Source of the DNA: Phascolarctobacterium sp. ET69
Lineage (GTDB): Bacteria > Bacillota > Negativicutes > Acidaminococcales > Acidaminococcaceae
Direction: 5' to 3'
Length of the DNA stretch: 64,000 nucleotides
Assembly (NCBI RefSeq): GCF_023336935.1
Contig: NZ_JAMBLR010000001.1
Span: 372,001 to 436,000 of the forward strand
The translations under genes were made by a program, and so were the position numbers. The notes under the pieces were generated by a model. The model saw nothing but the letters and a program-made list of their open reading frames with translations, was not told where the DNA came from and did no database searches. Of this stretch, positions 25,936-35,271 are shown piece by piece. The first letter of the stretch is position 1. Each line of letters begins with the position of its first letter.

Positions 25936-26460
25936 TTATTTTTCAATACCTTCACGCGCCATAATTCCCTTATCCATCGGATGTTTTACCTTACGCATTT
26001 CCGATACATAATCGGCAATTTCTACAAGTTCCGGAGCGGGATTGCGCCCTGTTAAAACAATTTCCAGATTTTCCGGCTTATGCCGCAAAAATTCAATGAG
26101 TTTCGGCATTTCAAAAACTTTTGCGTTCAGTGCGCCTATTACTTCGTCCAAAATTAAAAGCGAATAGCCGCCGTTTTTTATTTTTGCCAAAACCTGCTCA
26201 AACATTTTATTATGCTCGATAAGCAAAGCATGTTTTTCTTCTTCATTCATTTGAAAAGTAAATTTTTTGCTTTCTTTGCCGCGCATTACTTCAATATCCG
26301 GCAGTTTGGCAAGCGAATAAAGCTCCCCGCTGTCGCGGCTTTTTAAAAACTGCACCAGCAAAACCTTATTGCCGCGCCCTGCACAGCGTACTGCCAGGCC
26401 AACGGCAGCGGTGGTTTTTCCCTTGCCGTCGCCGCAGTAAATATGTATTAACCCAAACAT
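25936..26460 (-). CDS. cobO: Cob(I)yrinic acid a,c-diamide adenosyltransferase (CobA/CobO/BtuR type)
   Basis: Attaches the 5'-deoxyadenosyl group from ATP to Co(I) corrinoid. The 174-residue protein has the modified P-loop GDGKGKTTAAVG near the N-terminus, RCAGRGNKVLLVQFLKS, and LLILDEVIGALN followed by EIVLTGRNPAPEL, all diagnostic for the CobA/BtuR fold. It starts immediately at the cobQ stop. Besides de novo synthesis it can adenosylate salvaged corrinoids. Confidence 0.96.
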   Translation of the reverse strand: MFGLIHIYCGDGKGKTTAAVGLAVRCAGRGNKVLLVQFLKSRDSGELYSLAKLPDIEVMRGKESKKFTFQMNEEEKHALLIEHNKMFEQVLAKIKNGGYSLLILDEVIGALNAKVFEMPKLIEFLRHKPENLEIVLTGRNPAPELVEIADYVSEMRKVKHPMDKGIMAREGIEK

Positions 26461-27990
26461 TTAAATACCAGCCTCTAAAATTTCGTAAACTTTCTTCATG
26501 TCGATATTCTTTCTGATATTGTCGGCAAGAATATCATACTGCTGTTTTTTATATTCATCAAAATTGATAACTTTAATATCATCGCTGCTCATGCCTTTTT
26601 TGGCAAGCAGTGCTTCAACAACGGCAGCTGCCGCGCCTTCACTGTCGAAAATGCCGTGTACATAAGTGCCGTAAACATTAAGCTGCCCTTCAATATGCTG
26701 GGAACCTTCCGGCATAACGCCGCCTTCTTCGTAAATAGGCTGCATCTGGGTCAGCGCATTATCTTTATCAAATTCGGTTACGCCGGAATGAATTTCGTAG
26801 CCGTAAAAATCTTTGCCGCTGAGGTTTGCAAAAACGCCCTGCACGCTGCCGAAACGGCCTTCCACACGGATAGTGCGTTTCTTTTCGGCAAAAATGGTTT
26901 CAACATTCAAAAGACCGATACCGGCAGTATCGCCGCCTTCTTCAACACCATACGGGTCGCTCAGGTTTTTGCCGAGCATCTGGTAACCGCCGCAAACGCC
27001 GAAAATAACAGTCCCTTTATGCGCGTGCTTCAGAATTTCCGCTTCAAAACCGCTCTGGCGCAGCCATTTCAGGTCGCCAATAGTATTTTTGGTGCCGGGA
27101 ATGATAATCATATCGGGATTTTTCAAATCCTGCACTTTATCTACATAACGCAGGGAAACGCCGGGAATAAGTTCAAACACGTTAAAATCGGTATAGTTGG
27201 ACATGCGCGGAATACGCACAACGGCAATATCAACCGCTTTAACTTCAGTATGTTCGGTTAAGCGTTCGGAAAGGCTGTCCTCGTCTTCTATATCGACATG
27301 CAGCATCGGCACTACGCCTACAACTGGCACGCCTGTTTTTTCTTCAATCATTTTCAAACCCGGGCGCAGAATTTCCACATCGCCGCGGAATTTATTAATG
27401 ATAACGCCTTTTACCATTGCGCGTTCATCCGGCTCAAGCAGCATTAACGTTCCGTAAATGGAGGCAAATACGCCGCCGCGGTCGATATCCGCAACCAAAA
27501 GTACAGGAGCTTTAGCCATTTTGGCCATGCCCATGTTTACAATATCGTCGGTTTTAATGTTAATTTCCGCCGGGCTGCCGGCGCCTTCGATAACGATAAT
27601 ATCATTTTTATCTGCGAGGCCGTTAAAAGCTTTCATAATTTCCGGCTTCAGCGTATGTTTCATTTTAAAATATTCAGCCGCTGTCATTGTGCCGATAGGC
27701 TCACCGTTTACAATAACCTGCGAACCGCAGTCACTGGTAGGTTTTAACAAAATCGGGTTCATGGCAACGTCAGGTTCAATACCGGCAGCTTCCGCCTGCA
27801 CAACCTGCGCCCTGCCCATTTCCGCGCCGGTGCGCGTTATAAAAGAATTAAGGGCCATATTCTGCGATTTAAAAGGCGCCACCTTATAGCCGTCCTGATT
27901 GAAAACACGGCACAAGCCCGCAGTCACAAGGCTTTTGCCTGCATTTGACATTGTTCCCTGAACCATTATTGTTTTGGCCACGTTAATCAC
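26461..27990 (-). CDS. cobQ: Adenosylcobyric acid synthase (glutamine-hydrolysing)
   Basis: Amidates the b, d, e and g side chains of adenosylcobyrinate a,c-diamide (also called CbiP). The 509-residue protein has a dethiobiotin synthetase-like ATPase domain with [10 protein letters not shown] and a C-terminal class I glutamine amidotransferase domain with the nucleophile in [11 protein letters not shown] and the histidine in [10 protein letters not shown]. The start is GTG; candidates at 27990 and 27981 are both in frame. It overlaps the ApgM-like gene by 8 bases, so they are probably coupled. Confidence 0.96.
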   Translation of the reverse strand: MINVAKTIMVQGTMSNAGKSLVTAGLCRVFNQDGYKVAPFKSQNMALNSFITRTGAEMGRAQVVQAEAAGIEPDVAMNPILLKPTSDCGSQVIVNGEPIGTMTAAEYFKMKHTLKPEIMKAFNGLADKNDIIVIEGAGSPAEINIKTDDIVNMGMAKMAKAPVLLVADIDRGGVFASIYGTLMLLEPDERAMVKGVIINKFRGDVEILRPGLKMIEEKTGVPVVGVVPMLHVDIEDEDSLSERLTEHTEVKAVDIAVVRIPRMSNYTDFNVFELIPGVSLRYVDKVQDLKNPDMIIIPGTKNTIGDLKWLRQSGFEAEILKHAHKGTVIFGVCGGYQMLGKNLSDPYGVEEGGDTAGIGLLNVETIFAEKKRTIRVEGRFGSVQGVFANLSGKDFYGYEIHSGVTEFDKDNALTQMQPIYEEGGVMPEGSQHIEGQLNVYGTYVHGIFDSEGAAAAVVEALLAKKGMSSDDIKVINFDEYKKQQYDILADNIRKNIDMKKVYEILEAGI

Positions 27991-29113
27991 TCGCTCCCAT
28001 TAAAAATTTATGTATATCATGGTAACCGCCAATAATAGGCGCATTATTATCACAGTTAACTGCGGCGGCAATTACCGGCACATTACCGGCGCTGTGTTTG
28101 CCTGTTACGCAGCTTGTTACATGGTCGCCGCAAATAAGTATTTTAAGCGGCTCTTTAACGCTTTTTAAAACAGGGCCGATAAAGTCTTCATCAATGCGTG
28201 TTATAAAATCCGCTTTGCCGGTGTAATCATACCTGTGCGCCGCTTCGTCGCTGCCGTTAAAATGCGTAACCACAAAATCGTAATCCTTTAAAAATTTTAT
28301 GGTTTGCCCTGCCTTGGCGCAAACATCAGTATCAATATCCGCCGTTGCCGTTGGCAAATCAGGCACCGGCATTTTCAGCGCGCGGGCAATGCCGCGTACA
28401 ATTTCGGCCTTGCATACGGCTGCGCCTTTAATGCCATGTAAATCATGAAATGCAGGCAGCAGCTTTCTTTCAGAAGGCCCCCAAGGATAAATTCTGTAAC
28501 TGATGCCGTTTCTGGCAAAAGGTTTAAGTTTTTCAGTGGTTTCATCTATAAATGTTTTTAAAAGCAATGACCTTGCTTTCAAATCACTCAAAAGCATGTC
28601 GATATTAAGCCCCATGCTCTCGTGCGGAGGCGCAATACGGCAGTCATGCAGAATCTGCCTGTCGTTATCCAGAATCAATAAATTGCGGTACTCGGAAAGA
28701 TGCAAAAACTCAATTCCCTGCCACAGCTTATTGCATACGGCGGCAGCTTCTGCCATTTCTTTTGCTGTAAGCCCCATTGCGTTAAAGGAAACAAGCCTTC
28801 CGGCTTCGTCAACGGATGCCAGATTGCAGCGCAGCACCATTTCGTATTCACTGATGTCACGCCCGTTTGCCAAAAGTTCCAGATAGGCACGGTTAAGCGG
28901 AAAATCCTTCTGCTCAACGCCCAGCAGCCTTAAAATACAGCCCAGGCTTTCCGCCGGAAAATCGCTGCCGCAAATGCTTATTTCCGAATATGAACCTTTT
29001 TTCAACAGTTTGTCAATATTATGATGCCGGGCATATTCAAACGGCGTCCTGCCCCCAAAAGCATCTATCGGGTCATCTCCCAACCCGTCAATTATCACCA
29101 TTAATAAGCGCAT
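27983..29113 (-). CDS. ApgM-family (cofactor-independent phosphoglycerate mutase-like) protein in the cobalamin operon
   Basis: A 376-residue member of the alkaline phosphatase superfamily resembling archaeal-type phosphoglycerate mutase. Metal-site motifs in order: [10 protein letters not shown] (Asp near 8), a nucleophile region [14 protein letters not shown] (Ser), the family block [26 protein letters not shown] (Asp and His), [17 protein letters not shown] (Asp, His, His). Relatives of ApgM are known to act as homoserine kinase analogues. It overlaps cobD by 26 bases and cobQ by 8, so it is integral to the operon. The operon has no PduX threonine kinase or CobC phosphatase; either role would fit, and glycolytic mutase activity is unlikely from context. 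The role is inference. Confidence 0.75.
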   Translation of the reverse strand: MRLLMVIIDGLGDDPIDAFGGRTPFEYARHHNIDKLLKKGSYSEISICGSDFPAESLGCILRLLGVEQKDFPLNRAYLELLANGRDISEYEMVLRCNLASVDEAGRLVSFNAMGLTAKEMAEAAAVCNKLWQGIEFLHLSEYRNLLILDNDRQILHDCRIAPPHESMGLNIDMLLSDLKARSLLLKTFIDETTEKLKPFARNGISYRIYPWGPSERKLLPAFHDLHGIKGAAVCKAEIVRGIARALKMPVPDLPTATADIDTDVCAKAGQTIKFLKDYDFVVTHFNGSDEAAHRYDYTGKADFITRIDEDFIGPVLKSVKEPLKILICGDHVTSCVTGKHSAGNVPVIAAAVNCDNNAPIIGGYHDIHKFLMGASD

Positions 29114-30170
29114 TATTTTGTACTTCCTTTAATGCTTTGATAAATCTTATATTAACGGCATGCCTTTTAACGGCAATGCGGTAATAATTTCCATTTAAGT
29201 TATGGTAATTGGCGCAGCTGCGGATTAAAAAGCCCTTCTTTAAAAGCTGTTCTTTTAAATCCTGCGGCTGTTCCAGTTTGAAAAATATATAATTAGCCTC
29301 AGAACCATAGGTTTTAGCGCCGAGCCTGTTCAGCGCAGCGGTAAGATAACGGCGTTCTTTTGCTATAAGTTTTTTTGCCTTTTTGACATATGCAGTTTCA
29401 TCCAAGGCAGCACAGCCTGCTTCCTGCGCCGGTACGGAAACATTCCAGTCCTGACCGCATTCATGCAGGCGCAAAAGCAAATCCGTATCTGCCGTAAGGC
29501 AGTAGCCAAGGCGCAAACCCGGCATGGCATAGGTTTTGGTAAAGGCCTTTAATATAATAAGATTATTATTGCTTGGCAGCTTTTCAATCATGCTGTAAGC
29601 ATTTTCGTCAGCCACAAAATCCATAAAACATTCGTCAATTAAAATTTTTATGTTAAGTTTTTTGCATTTGGCAATTATCTCTGTTAAAAGTTCTTTATTA
29701 ATAAGTTTGCCGGTAGGATTATTGGGGTTGCAGATAACCACAAAATCAATATCCGGCGTTAACTGCCTCAAAATATCGCTTTGAGGTTCAAAATTATTTT
29801 CTTCCCGCAGCAAGTAATAATCTATCCCGCAGCCAACACTGCGCAGAGCCTTTTCATAATCGGCAAAGGTAGGCGCCAGAAGCAGTGCTTTTTTCGGCCT
29901 TAAGGCCAGCGCCAGTTTAAACAGTACATCTGCTGCACCGTTGCTGAAAAAAATGTATTCCCCGGGCACGGCTAAAAATCCGGCCAGTTTTTCCGTTAAG
30001 CGGCGGCAGAACGGGTCCGGATAATCCGCACAACCTGCAATGGATTTTACAATTGCTTTTTTTACAGACTGCGGCAAACCAAGCGGATTAATATTTGCAG
30101 AATAATCAGCAAGGTTCTTTTTGCCGCTGGCGGTATATACATCGCCGCCATGCACATAGGTATACATCAT
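29088..30170 (-). CDS. cobD: L-threonine-O-3-phosphate decarboxylase
   Basis: PLP enzyme (aspartate aminotransferase fold) making (R)-1-amino-2-propanol phosphate for the cobalamin nucleotide loop. The 360-residue protein begins MMYTYVHGGDVY, has SANINPLGLP (CobD-like N-terminus), ICNPNNPTGKLI, and the PLP-lysine motif KAFTKTYAMPGLRLGY. It resembles histidinol-phosphate aminotransferase, but the operon context and N-terminal motif favour CobD. The substrate L-threonine phosphate must come from a threonine kinase; the downstream ApgM-like gene is the obvious candidate. Confidence 0.92.
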   Translation of the reverse strand: MMYTYVHGGDVYTASGKKNLADYSANINPLGLPQSVKKAIVKSIAGCADYPDPFCRRLTEKLAGFLAVPGEYIFFSNGAADVLFKLALALRPKKALLLAPTFADYEKALRSVGCGIDYYLLREENNFEPQSDILRQLTPDIDFVVICNPNNPTGKLINKELLTEIIAKCKKLNIKILIDECFMDFVADENAYSMIEKLPSNNNLIILKAFTKTYAMPGLRLGYCLTADTDLLLRLHECGQDWNVSVPAQEAGCAALDETAYVKKAKKLIAKERRYLTAALNRLGAKTYGSEANYIFFKLEQPQDLKEQLLKKGFLIRSCANYHNLNGNYYRIAVKRHAVNIRFIKALKEVQNNALINGDN

Positions 30171-31142
30171 TTACTCTCCAATTATAAAAATCTTAATTAA
30201 ATACACCAAAGAAAAAGTTAAAATGCTTAAAATACAGGTCATGTACATTAAGCCATTCATTTTTACAATGTCTTCGACATCCGTTTTTTTCACTTCGTCG
30301 CCAATGGTATCTTTAGGCACCCATTTGCCAAAGTAAAAATGCCCGCCGCCAAGTTTAATGCCAAGCGCACCGGCTGCCGCCGATTCCGTCATGGCCGAAT
30401 TGGGGCTTAAATGATGGCGCCTGTCGCGCTTAAAAATACGCCACGAACCGGAAGCATCCATATTCAGAAAATACGCTGCCGCTACCATTAACAAACCGGA
30501 AATACGCGCCGGTATAAAGTTGGCAACGTCATCCAGCTTTGCTGCACAGCGCCCGAAATACAAATATTTATCGTTTTTATAGCCAACCATGGAATCCATG
30601 GTGTTAATTGCTTTATACAAGAATGCCAGCGGCGCCCCGCCGATAAACATGAAAAACAGCGGTGCAATAACGCCGTCAGAGGTATTTTCCGCAACTGTTT
30701 CCACGGCAGCCTTTGCAACTTCTTCATCGGTAAGTTCTGCCGTATCGCGCCCTACAATCCACGAAAGTTTTTTGCGCGCTTCCTGCAAATCGCCGCTTTT
30801 CAGTGCATCGTACACCTGCAAACTTGCTTCTTTAAGGGAACGCATTGCAAAAATCTGATAAAACATAAATGTTTCAACGGCAAACGCCAGTACCGGGCTG
30901 TACATTTCTGCCAGCGTTAAAATAAAATACGGCACGGCAAAAGCTACCGTTAAAACAATAACCACCATCACAAAGCCACCCATCAGCAAACCTTCCGGCT
31001 TTTCTCCGCAAAAGCGGCGCACGGCCTTTTCGGTTATGCTTATCAGTTTGCCTATAAAGCAAATAGGATGCGGCAGCCAGCGCGGGTCGCCAAAAATAAA
31101 ATCTAAAATAAATCCCAAAATTATTGCTGTTAAAAGAACCAT
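30171..31142 (-). CDS. cbiB: Adenosylcobinamide-phosphate synthase (CbiB)
   Basis: Integral membrane enzyme joining aminopropanol (phosphate) to adenosylcobyric acid. The 323-residue protein begins with the family motif FIFGDPRWLPHPICFIG, has several membrane segments, and carries VAENTSDGVIAPLFF and KAINTMDSMVGYKN, then SPNSAMTESAAAGALGIKLGG. Directly follows cbiA by 29 bases and abuts cobD. Called CobD in the aerobic nomenclature. Confidence 0.96.
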   Translation of the reverse strand: MVLLTAIILGFILDFIFGDPRWLPHPICFIGKLISITEKAVRRFCGEKPEGLLMGGFVMVVIVLTVAFAVPYFILTLAEMYSPVLAFAVETFMFYQIFAMRSLKEASLQVYDALKSGDLQEARKKLSWIVGRDTAELTDEEVAKAAVETVAENTSDGVIAPLFFMFIGGAPLAFLYKAINTMDSMVGYKNDKYLYFGRCAAKLDDVANFIPARISGLLMVAAAYFLNMDASGSWRIFKRDRRHHLSPNSAMTESAAAGALGIKLGGGHFYFGKWVPKDTIGDEVKKTDVEDIVKMNGLMYMTCILSILTFSLVYLIKIFIIGE

Positions 31143-31171
31143 ACTACAAACCCTTCATCATCAACCAATCA

Positions 31172-32533
31172 TTATTTATCCCTGTATGCGCGGCAGGCTT
31201 TTACAAAATTTACAGCAAACTCTGTATTGCCCCACAAATGAATGTGCGGATAGCCTGCGTAAAGGTTCGGCGTTGTGTAAACCGCTTCCCATGCTTTTGT
31301 TCCGGAAGCCTTGGCAACGGCAAAAGTATCGCCGTTATTGGTGCTGTCGGAATAATGGAACTCGTGCCCGTTAATTTGCCCGCCTTTTTTGCACAGCATA
31401 TTATCGCGCTTGGCCGTTAAAACAACATAGCCAAAACGGTTCAGTTTCTGCGTCATATAAGTTTCGCCGTCTACAACGCCAGCCCAGTCATAAACCTGCC
31501 CGCTCTTATCGCGGAAAGCCTTCATCAGGTACATAAAGCCGCCGCATTCAGCAATGCACGGCAGCCCGGAATCTACCGCATTTTTTATGCTTGCGCGCAT
31601 GGAAAAATTGTCCTGCAGCACTTTGGCATACAGTTCCGGATAGCCGCCGCCAAGATACAAGCCGTCACATTCCGGCAGCTGTTTATCTTCCAGCGGGCTG
31701 AAATATACAAGCTCAGCACCGAGGCTTTCCAAAAGTTCCAGCGCGTCCTGATAATAAAAGCAAAAAGCCTTGTCGTAAGCAACGGCAATTTTTACACCGG
31801 CAATTTTTTCCTGCTGCAAATCAGTATAGGTTAATGCCGGAGCCGCTGCCGCAATTTCAAGCAGCCTGTCAAAATCAATGCTTTTTTCTGCCTGGGCAGC
31901 AAGCGTATTGATAATTTCCTGCAAACCGGTAATTTCGCCCGCTGTTACAAGCCCTAAATGGCGGCTTTCAAAATTGCAGTTTTCCATATGCGGCATATAG
32001 CCGAGCAAAGGTATGCCGGTTTCTTTTTCAATGGCTTCTTTATAAAAAAGATAACTCATTGCCGTTACATTATTTAAAACCGCACCGGCAACATTTACAT
32101 CTTTACGGAAGTTTTTAAAGCCTTCAATCATAGCGGCAATGGAAAGAGCAGCCCCTTTGGCGTTTACAACCAAAATTACAGGCGTTTTGGTAAGACGCGC
32201 CAAATCGTAGGCACTGCCTTTAAACGTAGTGCCCATGCCGTCAAAAAAGCCCATAGCCCCTTCCAAAACCGCAATATCGCAATCTTTGCCGTTTTTGGCA
32301 AGCAGATATTTGGCAGTTTCTTCCGGAAGCATGAATAAATCCATATTGCGTGATTTTGTGCCGATAACACGGGAATGAAACATCGGATCGATATAATCCG
32401 GGCCGGATTTAAACGCCGCCGTTTTCAGCCCTTTGTTCATTAACGCTTTCAGCACGGCACAAGTTAAAGTTGTTTTGCCGCTGCCGCTGGCAGGTGCAGC
32501 CAGCATAAAACGCGGCAGCTTCAGTTCAGCCAT
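31172..32533 (-). CDS. cbiA: Cobyrinate a,c-diamide synthase
   Basis: Glutamine-dependent amidation of the a and c side chains of cobyrinate. The 453-residue protein has an N-terminal ATPase with APASGSGKTTLTCAVL, a DRTB-like middle segment, and a glutamine amidotransferase domain with the Cys nucleophile in IAECGGFMYL and a His near the C-terminus (LYAGYPHIHLWG). The start ATG at 32533 is chosen because AAGGG lies 8 bases upstream; it is one base past the cbiET stop. An upstream GTG at 32542 is too close to that site. Confidence 0.95.
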   Translation of the reverse strand: MAELKLPRFMLAAPASGSGKTTLTCAVLKALMNKGLKTAAFKSGPDYIDPMFHSRVIGTKSRNMDLFMLPEETAKYLLAKNGKDCDIAVLEGAMGFFDGMGTTFKGSAYDLARLTKTPVILVVNAKGAALSIAAMIEGFKNFRKDVNVAGAVLNNVTAMSYLFYKEAIEKETGIPLLGYMPHMENCNFESRHLGLVTAGEITGLQEIINTLAAQAEKSIDFDRLLEIAAAAPALTYTDLQQEKIAGVKIAVAYDKAFCFYYQDALELLESLGAELVYFSPLEDKQLPECDGLYLGGGYPELYAKVLQDNFSMRASIKNAVDSGLPCIAECGGFMYLMKAFRDKSGQVYDWAGVVDGETYMTQKLNRFGYVVLTAKRDNMLCKKGGQINGHEFHYSDSTNNGDTFAVAKASGTKAWEAVYTTPNLYAGYPHIHLWGNTEFAVNFVKACRAYRDK

Positions 32534-32534
32534 T

Positions 32535-33746
32535 TTACTCACCCTTTTTCAATGCCGTCATTATATAAACAGGGTTCTGGGACATCATCAAATTATAAGC
32601 GCCAAGTTTTTTGGCACGCGCCGCAAACACATTTACAATATCAAGCGCGTAGGCTTCATGCTGCTTGTAATACTCCACCACTTCTATCAAAGTTTCAACG
32701 GTAATGGCATTAATTACCACACGGCAGTTTTCGTTTTTGGCATAAATGGTGTCTAACATTTTGCACAAATTACCGCCGCTGCCGCCGATAAACACGCAGT
32801 CCGGCACCGGCATTTCTTCCATTTTTTCCGAAGCCTCGCCTGAAATTACGGTAAGGTTCTCCACGCCGAACAGCTCTTTATTTTTTTCAATAAGCTGCAC
32901 CGCTTCCGGATTGCGTTCAAACGCATAAACCATGCCGCGTCCGGCCTGCAAAGCAAGTTCAATGGAACAGGAACCTGTACCGGCGCCAATATCATAAATA
33001 ACATCGGTTTCCTGCGGCATCAATTTGGAAATGGAAACCGCACGGATTTCCTGCTTCGTCATCGGCACTTTGCTGCGCATGAACAAATCGTCATTCAAAC
33101 CGTGAACATTATGTGCCAGAGTTTTGGCGTCTTTATTAATAATCATCATTACAGAAAGCGAAGAAAACTGTTTCTGCGCAGCTTCTTCCGCCTTCATGGA
33201 ACTGATATTTTCGTTATCATAAGAAAGGTTTTCACCGACATAAACCTGTACGCCGCCAAGCCCGAAACGGCACAGTTTGGCGCACAGAGCCTGCGGCGAA
33301 TTTTCTCCGCCGGTAAGGGCAAATACTTTTTCATTATGGGCAACGGCTTCAATAAAATTCTGCCTGCGGCCGTGCATGCTGATAATTTTTGCGTCATCCC
33401 AGGACATTTGCAGCTGCTGCGCAAAATAAACAAGGCTGCTGATACCGCAAAAACGCACACATTCACAATCCGGCAGCTTGCCGCTGATAGTTTTGGCAAG
33501 GCTGAAAAAGCCTACATCGCCGCTTACAAGTATGCTGACAATATCTTTTTCAGGATTGGCATTTGCGCAAATATTGCATATTTCTGCCGTCTTGATGGTG
33601 TCATAAAAACGCTTTTCAGACGCAAAATTTGCAAGCATACGCTTGTCGCCAATCAAAATCGTACTTTGGTTTATTGCTTCAAGGGCTGCGCCGGTTAACA
33701 GTTTGGGGTTGCCCGGCCCAATGCCTACAATATTAACCCTTAACAT
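32535..33746 (-). CDS. cbiET: Fused cobalt-precorrin-7 C5-methyltransferase / C15-methyltransferase-decarboxylase (CbiET)
   Basis: A 403-residue bifunctional enzyme. Residues 1 to about 205 are the CbiE SAM methyltransferase (NIVGIGPGNPKLLTGAA); residues about 215-403 are the CbiT domain with the SAM-binding motif YDIGAGTGSCSIELAL and DCVFIGGSGGNL. Together they methylate C5 and C15 and decarboxylate the C12 acetate chain, as in CobL. The fusion is common in bacteria. It lies between cbiJ and cbiA. Confidence 0.95.
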   Translation of the reverse strand: MLRVNIVGIGPGNPKLLTGAALEAINQSTILIGDKRMLANFASEKRFYDTIKTAEICNICANANPEKDIVSILVSGDVGFFSLAKTISGKLPDCECVRFCGISSLVYFAQQLQMSWDDAKIISMHGRRQNFIEAVAHNEKVFALTGGENSPQALCAKLCRFGLGGVQVYVGENLSYDNENISSMKAEEAAQKQFSSLSVMMIINKDAKTLAHNVHGLNDDLFMRSKVPMTKQEIRAVSISKLMPQETDVIYDIGAGTGSCSIELALQAGRGMVYAFERNPEAVQLIEKNKELFGVENLTVISGEASEKMEEMPVPDCVFIGGSGGNLCKMLDTIYAKNENCRVVINAITVETLIEVVEYYKQHEAYALDIVNVFAARAKKLGAYNLMMSQNPVYIMTALKKGE

Positions 33747-33756
33747 TTCTTCACCT

Positions 33757-34524
33757 TCATTCTGCGGTCTGGTAACGCTTTTTCATCAGCGCCGCTATAT
33801 CTGCATAACCGCTGCCGTGTTCGTTTTCGCTTCTGGCAATTATAACAAGTTCCGCCCCTGCTTTATGTGCTGCGGATATTTTTTCTTCAAAGCCGCCGAC
33901 TTTGCCGGAATCCTTTGTTACAAGGTATTTTGCATTAAAATGCTTAATCATGGCTATGTTCAAATCTTCTTCAAACGGGCCCTGCATGCAGACCACGTTA
34001 GCAGGCTTATAGCCAAGTTCCACAGCTTTGGCCAGGGAATCCTGCATCGGCAGAATCCTCAGCGCTATACGCTCACTGTAATCCGGCACAGCCGTAAAAT
34101 CAGGCAGATTTTTACTGCCGGTTGTTAAAAATATTTTGCCTTCGGTATGGCTTAACAATTCGGCTGCTTCTGCGGCGTCGTGCACAACTATGGCACTGCC
34201 GTAGCCTGCTTCCGCCGGGCGTACAAGCCGCAGATACTCCGTATTGTTTAAAGCGCAGGCTTCTTTTACGGTTTGCGTAACCACCGTAGCATACGGATGT
34301 GTAGCGTCAATTACACAGTCCGGCTTGTGTTCTGCCAAAAAGCTGCACATAGCCGTTAAATCCATACGCTCCGGCAGAACTTTAACATTATTGTGTTCTT
34401 CAATAAGGCCGGCTCCGTACAAGGTCGCCACCGAAACATAAATTTCAATATCAAGCGCGGCAAGTTCTTTTACAAGGCCGCGTCCTTCGCTTGTACCGCC
34501 GATAATCCAAATGCGTCTGTTCAC
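33757..34524 (-). CDS. cbiJ: Precorrin-6A / cobalt-precorrin-6A reductase
   Basis: NADPH-dependent reduction of the corrin macrocycle. The 255-residue protein has an N-terminal IIGGTSEGRGLVKEL nucleotide-binding segment, VIDATHPYATVVTQ, YLRLVRPAEAGYG, IFLTTGSKNL and MIKHFNAKYLVTKDSGKVGG, all CobK/CbiJ hallmarks. It shares 4 bases (ATGA) with the end of cbiH. Confidence 0.95.
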   Translation of the reverse strand: MNRRIWIIGGTSEGRGLVKELAALDIEIYVSVATLYGAGLIEEHNNVKVLPERMDLTAMCSFLAEHKPDCVIDATHPYATVVTQTVKEACALNNTEYLRLVRPAEAGYGSAIVVHDAAEAAELLSHTEGKIFLTTGSKNLPDFTAVPDYSERIALRILPMQDSLAKAVELGYKPANVVCMQGPFEEDLNIAMIKHFNAKYLVTKDSGKVGGFEEKISAAHKAGAELVIIARSENEHGSGYADIAALMKKRYQTAE

Positions 34525-35249
34525 AGCTTATAGCCTCTGGGGGTAACCAGTTTGCCGTTAATAACTTCGGTTTGCGAGTTGCCGATAATTACAGTGGAGA
34601 ACATATCTACCTGTTTATCGCGCAGTTCCTGCAAAGTAGTAATTTCATAAGTTTCGCCGTCGCGGCCGATGTTGCGCACAATGCCTGCCGGTACATCCGG
34701 GCGCTGGTTTTTCAGCATAATGTCGCAGGCTTTCTGCAAATAATCGTGGCGCTTAAAGCTGGAAGGATTGTACAGGCAAATGCAAAAATCAGCCTGAGAT
34801 GCGCAGTCGAGGCGTTTTTCAATTTTTTCCCACGGAGTCAGCAAGTCGCTTAAAGAAATAAGGCAGAAATCACTGATGAGCGGAGCGCCGAGCACTGCCG
34901 CACCGGAGCAGGCTGCGGTAATGCCGGGAACTACTTCAATATCCAGTTCCGGATGGTCTGCCGCTACCTGGTACATAATGCCTGCCATGCCGTAAACGCC
35001 TGCATCGCCGCTGGAAATCATGGCTACGGTTTTGCCTTTCAGAGCTTCTTCAACAGCAAGGCGGCAGCGGTCAACTTCCTTACGCATGCCGGTTGATAAA
35101 AATTCCTTGCCGGGAAAATCATTTTTAATCAAATCTATATAAACATGGTAACCCGCAATAACATCACACTTTTCAAGCGTGTTTTTAGCGCGTGCTGTCA
35201 TTTGCTCCACACCGCCAGGGCCTAAACCTACTACATAAACTTTCTGCAT
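34521..35249 (-). CDS. cbiH: Precorrin-3B / cobalt-factor III C17-methyltransferase
   Basis: SAM-dependent methylation at C17 with ring contraction. The 242-residue tetrapyrrole methyltransferase has VVGLGPGGVEQMTARA, MISSGDAGVYGMAGIMYQ, and VVPGITAACSGAAVLGAPL, which are CbiH/CobJ signatures. In the anaerobic pathway it works on cobalt-containing intermediates. It overlaps cbiJ by 4 bases and follows cbiG by 22 bases. Confidence 0.95.
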   Translation of the reverse strand: MQKVYVVGLGPGGVEQMTARAKNTLEKCDVIAGYHVYIDLIKNDFPGKEFLSTGMRKEVDRCRLAVEEALKGKTVAMISSGDAGVYGMAGIMYQVAADHPELDIEVVPGITAACSGAAVLGAPLISDFCLISLSDLLTPWEKIEKRLDCASQADFCICLYNPSSFKRHDYLQKACDIMLKNQRPDVPAGIVRNIGRDGETYEITTLQELRDKQVDMFSTVIIGNSQTEVINGKLVTPRGYKL

Positions 35250-35271
35250 TTTACACCATCCTAAATTTATT

